Assembly: GCA_022340645.1 (NCBI GenBank)
Contig: JAJDNP010000028.1
Coordinates: forward strand, 1-36,904
Reading direction: 5' to 3'
Length of the DNA stretch: 36,904 nt
From: Gammaproteobacteria bacterium
Lineage (GTDB): Bacteria; Pseudomonadota; Gammaproteobacteria; SZUA-229
Shown: positions 33,703 through 36,904 of the stretch, piece after piece
How the letters are laid out: each line of letters begins with the position of its first letter
Numbering within the stretch: position 1 is the first letter of the stretch
The notes under the pieces: model-generated
Database searches by the model: none
Seen by the model: the letters and a program-made list of their open reading frames with translations, nothing else
Told to the model about the DNA's origin: nothing
Position numbers and translations under genes: made by a program

Positions 33703-35775
33703 TTAAAAATTTAACCTGAAATCAACATAGGCCAGTTTGCTATTGACTACTTTCGGTGCAGTAGCAGCGCTTGGATTTTCCTGGTAGTCACTATAATCAC
33801 CAAGCATGTTCTTTAATACCAGAGACAGGCTTCCATTTGACCAGTCAAGTTTAAAATTTCGGGACAGCCGCAAATCAAGCGTGTCGTATTCACTGATGCC
33901 GCCAGGTGCGTCTGTCCACTTGAATGCATCGACATAATAATACGCGAGGCTGCCATTGTATTTTTCATTAAACTGCTTGATTGTCATAAACGAAAAAGAG
34001 TGTTGCGGTGCCGATACGGGGAAAAAATTTGGATCGCCATCACTTTGTATATTAATAACAGCGCCACTTGCTATCAACCTTAAAGTAGGATCGATATGAT
34101 AGTCCAGCTCCAGTTCTAATCCGTTGGTAGTGGTATCATCTGTATTCATGAATACATATGATTGGTCCTGCGTACTTGGAATATCTACATATTTGGCGCG
34201 AATAAAATTGGTTATTTCATCATGAGAAAATCTTGCATTGAATAACAGATTCGAGTCGATAAATCTGCCGTAATAAGCGATCTCATAGCTTGTTATTTTT
34301 TCATTTTGCAGGTCGATGTTAGCAGGAATACTGCCAAGGTAGATCTGATCAGTATAGATAATACCAGCAGGGTTGGTATTAACTGTCAGCTCCTGGTTTA
34401 TAAAGGTGTCGGCATCTCCTTCAAATATAAAAGGGTTGCGTATCGCCTGGCTGATACCAATGCGAACACTGTGATGTTCGTTAAAGACATGAGTAAGCGA
34501 CAGGCGTGGTGACAGGTCGGTCGGGGTGTAGTCATTATTCTCAACCAGAGCGCCGGCATTGATTATATTCTGCTGGTCGAGGTGCCATTCGATATTGGCA
34601 AATCCCCGGAGCTGGTTATTTTTTACTTTATCGGCTGTACCGAGATAAAGGGGGGCTAATGCTACATCAAGTTGTGTGCTTGCACCCCAGAGAAACCTGA
34701 AGTTTTCGTCCGGAGTAAAAAAATGGGTGAATTCAAAATTGTGTCGCTCGGTTCTAATATCGCCATCCAGTGTAAAAGGGTCGAATGGCGGAGGTATGTC
34801 TACGAGTGAAGAATCTTTTTTATCAGAAAGATTATAGTAATATTGTAACAGTACGGTATTTTTCTGGTTGATGACGCTTTCCCATTTAACAAACTGGAAT
34901 ATACGGGTGTTCTCAACAGTGCGGGCAAGCGGATATTCACCGGAATGGTTACGGTCGGTTTGCTGGTGGTTCTTGCCATAGCCCCCCTGGTAGGAAATCG
35001 TATTGTTATTGTTCAGCTGGTAATCAAGGCGGTAATCAATATTATTGCTTTGCGTATCGTCGGGATAGTCATATTGATTGGCGCTGTCCAGGCCGGCATC
35101 ATTCAGGGTGGCCGCGGTGATCCGGTAATCCAGATTGCCGCTGCTGCCACCATAGCGGTAGGTAATATCTCGGATATCATCGGAACCAATATTGGTCTGG
35201 ATAAAAGAGCCCTGGTCTTCGGCAGCGGTACGGGTAATGATATTAATCGCCGCCTGGAAACTGTTCGTTCCGTATGTCGCCATGTTGGGTCCGCGTGAGA
35301 CTTCGATACGCTCGATATCATTGATATTGACCGGTATTGATTTCCAGTTTACACCGCCGCGAAAAGGCTCGTAAATGGAGCGACCGTCAATAAGCACCTG
35401 CATCTGCCTGGAATACTGGTCACTGTGGCCGTGATAGGTAACAACATATTGCGGTTCATCACCAAATTCGTTACCACTAAAACCCACCTGCATACCCGGA
35501 ACCAGTCGTAATATTTCCGGGATGGTGCGGGCGCCTGAAGCGATGATGGTTTCTCTATCGATCACCGTGATGCTGGCGCCTGCAGAAGAAGCAGGCTGTT
35601 CCAGCCGATTGGCGGACAGTACGATAGGCATGTCAAAAAAAAGTTCATGTTCATGTTCATGTTCGGCAGGCAGGTCATGCGCATAAAGTGGTAACGAGTT
35701 AATAAAAATCAGCAGGCCCGGCAAACAAACATGGAAACCGATGTTAAAAAATGTATTTATTCTTATTATCTTCAT
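33703..35775 (-). CDS. TonB-dependent outer-membrane receptor
   Basis: A 690-residue receptor with a signal peptide (about 1-32, ending LPLYA), a short His/Glu-rich stretch (DLPAEHEHEHEL, His at 33, 39, 41 and 43), a TonB-box-like DMPIVLSA (48-55) and a plug domain. The plug has TVIDRETI-like, ARTIPEILRLVPGMQVG, VLIDGRSIYEP and RIEVSRGPNMATYGTNSFQAAINIITR segments (to about residue 175). A 22-strand barrel pattern follows, ending in the canonical YVDFRLNF with terminal Phe. It probably takes up a small ligand with TonB energy. It leads an operon with a solute-binding protein and a BarA-type kinase. The HEHEHE codons are a 6-base tandem repeat (35643-35663). AGGG precedes the ATG by 4 bases. 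The ligand cannot be told; the His patch may hint at metal. Confidence 0.92.
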   Translation of the reverse strand: MKIIRINTFFNIGFHVCLPGLLIFINSLPLYAHDLPAEHEHEHELFFDMPIVLSANRLEQPASSAGASITVIDRETIIASGARTIPEILRLVPGMQVGFSGNEFGDEPQYVVTYHGHSDQYSRQMQVLIDGRSIYEPFRGGVNWKSIPVNINDIERIEVSRGPNMATYGTNSFQAAINIITRTAAEDQGSFIQTNIGSDDIRDITYRYGGSSGNLDYRITAATLNDAGLDSANQYDYPDDTQSNNIDYRLDYQLNNNNTISYQGGYGKNHQQTDRNHSGEYPLARTVENTRIFQFVKWESVINQKNTVLLQYYYNLSDKKDSSLVDIPPPFDPFTLDGDIRTERHNFEFTHFFTPDENFRFLWGASTQLDVALAPLYLGTADKVKNNQLRGFANIEWHLDQQNIINAGALVENNDYTPTDLSPRLSLTHVFNEHHSVRIGISQAIRNPFIFEGDADTFINQELTVNTNPAGIIYTDQIYLGSIPANIDLQNEKITSYEIAYYGRFIDSNLLFNARFSHDEITNFIRAKYVDIPSTQDQSYVFMNTDDTTTNGLELELDYHIDPTLRLIASGAVINIQSDGDPNFFPVSAPQHSFSFMTIKQFNEKYNGSLAYYYVDAFKWTDAPGGISEYDTLDLRLSRNFKLDWSNGSLSLVLKNMLGDYSDYQENPSAATAPKVVNSKLAYVDFRLNF

Positions 35776-35832
35776 GATCCCTATAATATTATTGGTATAT
35801 TTTAATGTAATATAACACCTCTATATTTTTGA

Positions 35833-36741
35833 ATGAAGCAAATGGCAGAAGCAATGTATTTAACTTTAGCAGATACAGTTGGAAATACACCGCTGATCAG
35901 GCTGCAAAGACTGGCTGAAAATAGCAGTAATACCATATTACTCAAGCTTGAAGGCAATAATCCCGCGGGCTCCGTAAAAGATCGCCCCGCGCTGAATATG
36001 ATTACCCAGGCGCAAAAACGCGGTGATATCCATCCGGGTGATACGCTTATCGAGGCGACCAGCGGTAATACGGGTATTGCGCTGGCTATGGCTGCGGCCG
36101 TCATGGGATACCGGATGATACTGATCATGCCGGATAATATGAGCGAGGAGCGCCGTGCGGCAATGAAAGCATACGGCGCGGAACTGATATTAGTGACCCA
36201 GGAGCAGAGCATGGAGGGGGCTCGTGACCTGGCGTTAAAGATGCAGGATGAGGGCAAAGGCAAGGTGCTGGATCAGTTTAATAACCCTGACAATCCGCAG
36301 GCGCACTATAATGGCACAGGTCCGGAAATCTGGCAGCAGACAGCTGGCAGGGTTACTCACTTTGTCAGTGCGATGGGAACGACAGGCACTATCATGGGTG
36401 TATCACGTTACCTGAAAGAAAAAAATCCGGAAATACAGATTGTCGGCGTGCAACCTGGAGAAGGTTCACGTATACCAGGGATTCGCCGCTGGCCAAAGGA
36501 ATATCTTCCCGGTATCTTTGATGCTGCCAGGGTTGATCTCACACTGGATGTGAATCAACAGGAAGCGGAAGATATTACACGGCTACTGGCTGCTAAAGAA
36601 GGCCTGTTTTGCGGGGTGTCATCAGGCGGTGCCTGTGTGGCCGCATTGAAACTTGCCCGGCAGGTCGAAAATGCAGTTATCGTTTCGATCGTGTGTGACA
36701 GGGGTGACCGCTACCTGTCTACCGGCGTTTTCCCGAGTTAG
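35833..36741 (+). CDS. cysM: cysteine synthase B (O-acetylserine sulfhydrylase)
   Basis: A PLP enzyme making cysteine from O-acetylserine and sulfide (or thiosulfate for CysM). The PLP-Lys lies in NPAGSVKDRPA (about residue 42), the substrate loop TSGNTGIA at about 74-81, the cofactor loop GTTGTI at about 179-184 and the SSGGA motif near 262. The sequence follows E. coli CysM closely, including the RRAAMKAYGAELILV block, FNNPDNPxAHY, RIPGIRRWPKEYLPGIF and DRGDRYLSTGVF. The frame opens at 35833; ATGs at 35842 and 35854 are also possible, and the last (MYLTLADTVGNTPL) aligns best with E. coli CysM. None has a clear ribosome site. It is divergent from the TonB receptor across 57 AT-rich bases. 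With cysZ in the window it supports sulfate assimilation. Confidence 0.95.
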   Translation: MKQMAEAMYLTLADTVGNTPLIRLQRLAENSSNTILLKLEGNNPAGSVKDRPALNMITQAQKRGDIHPGDTLIEATSGNTGIALAMAAAVMGYRMILIMPDNMSEERRAAMKAYGAELILVTQEQSMEGARDLALKMQDEGKGKVLDQFNNPDNPQAHYNGTGPEIWQQTAGRVTHFVSAMGTTGTIMGVSRYLKEKNPEIQIVGVQPGEGSRIPGIRRWPKEYLPGIFDAARVDLTLDVNQQEAEDITRLLAAKEGLFCGVSSGGACVAALKLARQVENAVIVSIVCDRGDRYLSTGVFPS

Positions 36742-36763
36742 TCAACTGGAATTAAAAAAATAA

Positions 36764-36862
36764 GTCCACAGATTAACGCAGATAAACACAGATAAAATAC
36801 AGTTTTCACGTGTGAGCGTGGAAAACAAAATAATCTGTGTTTATCTGCGTTAATCTGTGGAC
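36764..36862. repeat. inverted 10-base-period element, copy 3
   Basis: Perfect 30-base arms at 36764-36793 and 36833-36862 with units GTCCACAGAT, TAACGCAGAT, AAACACAGAT. Both arms carry T where the copies at 9012 and 19491 carry G (GATTAACG against GATGAACG). The interior is only 39 bases with a small CACG/CGTG hairpin. It begins 22 bases after the cysM stop. Confidence 0.9.
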
Positions 36863-36904
36863 AAATGTACTTTGTTTAAAAATCACAGTGTTGCTTTAAA
36901 TATG

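Overview
The window looks like a chromosomal segment of a free-living gammaproteobacterium. The evidence is the gene content and order: yciI-yciB, yciO, trpS-scpA-scpB-rluB, a yciK-type dehydrogenase, mnmC, queF, cysZ, slyX, smc-zipA-ligA, a BarA-type hybrid kinase and cysM. It uses the SMC/ScpA/ScpB condensin (all three subunits are here) rather than MukBEF. A SoxW-like double thioredoxin, a diheme peroxidase and a c-di-GMP enzyme would suit a respiratory, possibly sulfur-cycling, aquatic lineage, but the genus cannot be read from this sequence. No prophage, IS element or CRISPR array was recognised.

Layout. 1-807 has no supported gene and ends at tRNA-Leu(CAA) (minus). 976-1937 is yciI-yciB (minus). 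2181-7907 is a plus-strand housekeeping run: yciO, an M50 protease, trpS, scpA, scpB, rluB. 7973-9942 holds a secreted double-thioredoxin protein and an orphan FetB-like permease. 10172-10912 is a YciK-like SDR (minus). 11303-13243 is mnmC, which converges on and overlaps a two-gene minus operon (diheme peroxidase, then a membrane GAF-GAF-PAS-GGDEF-EAL protein). 17876-19482 is a coupled pair (secreted pentapeptide-repeat protein, then CnoX-like thioredoxin-TPR). 20235-22961 is a minus operon, queF - FGGY kinase - cysZ - slyX, divergent from smc-zipA-ligA (23242-29674). 29900-35775 is a minus operon: TonB-dependent receptor, ABC-type solute-binding protein, BarA-type hybrid histidine kinase. 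cysM closes the window, divergent from that operon.

Two parts stand out. First, the TonB receptor / binding protein / hybrid kinase operon has no permease or ATPase beside it, so it reads better as an outer-membrane-to-cytoplasm sensing route than as a transporter. The peroxidase/c-di-GMP operon has a parallel design: a periplasmic protein translationally coupled to a membrane signalling enzyme. Second, the intergenic DNA is unusually structured. Several families of short tandem arrays occur mostly as inverted pairs: a 10-base period (CACAGAT type) and 7-base periods (AAGTTRT and TTTTTCA types). Within a pair the arms are identical or nearly so, while the interiors are unrelated. A separate ~90-base structured repeat occurs twice with a compensatory stem change, and there are long palindromes between scpB/rluB and fetB/yciK. 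Some of these repeats supply the stop codon of a gene or sit directly before start codons that lack a Shine-Dalgarno sequence.
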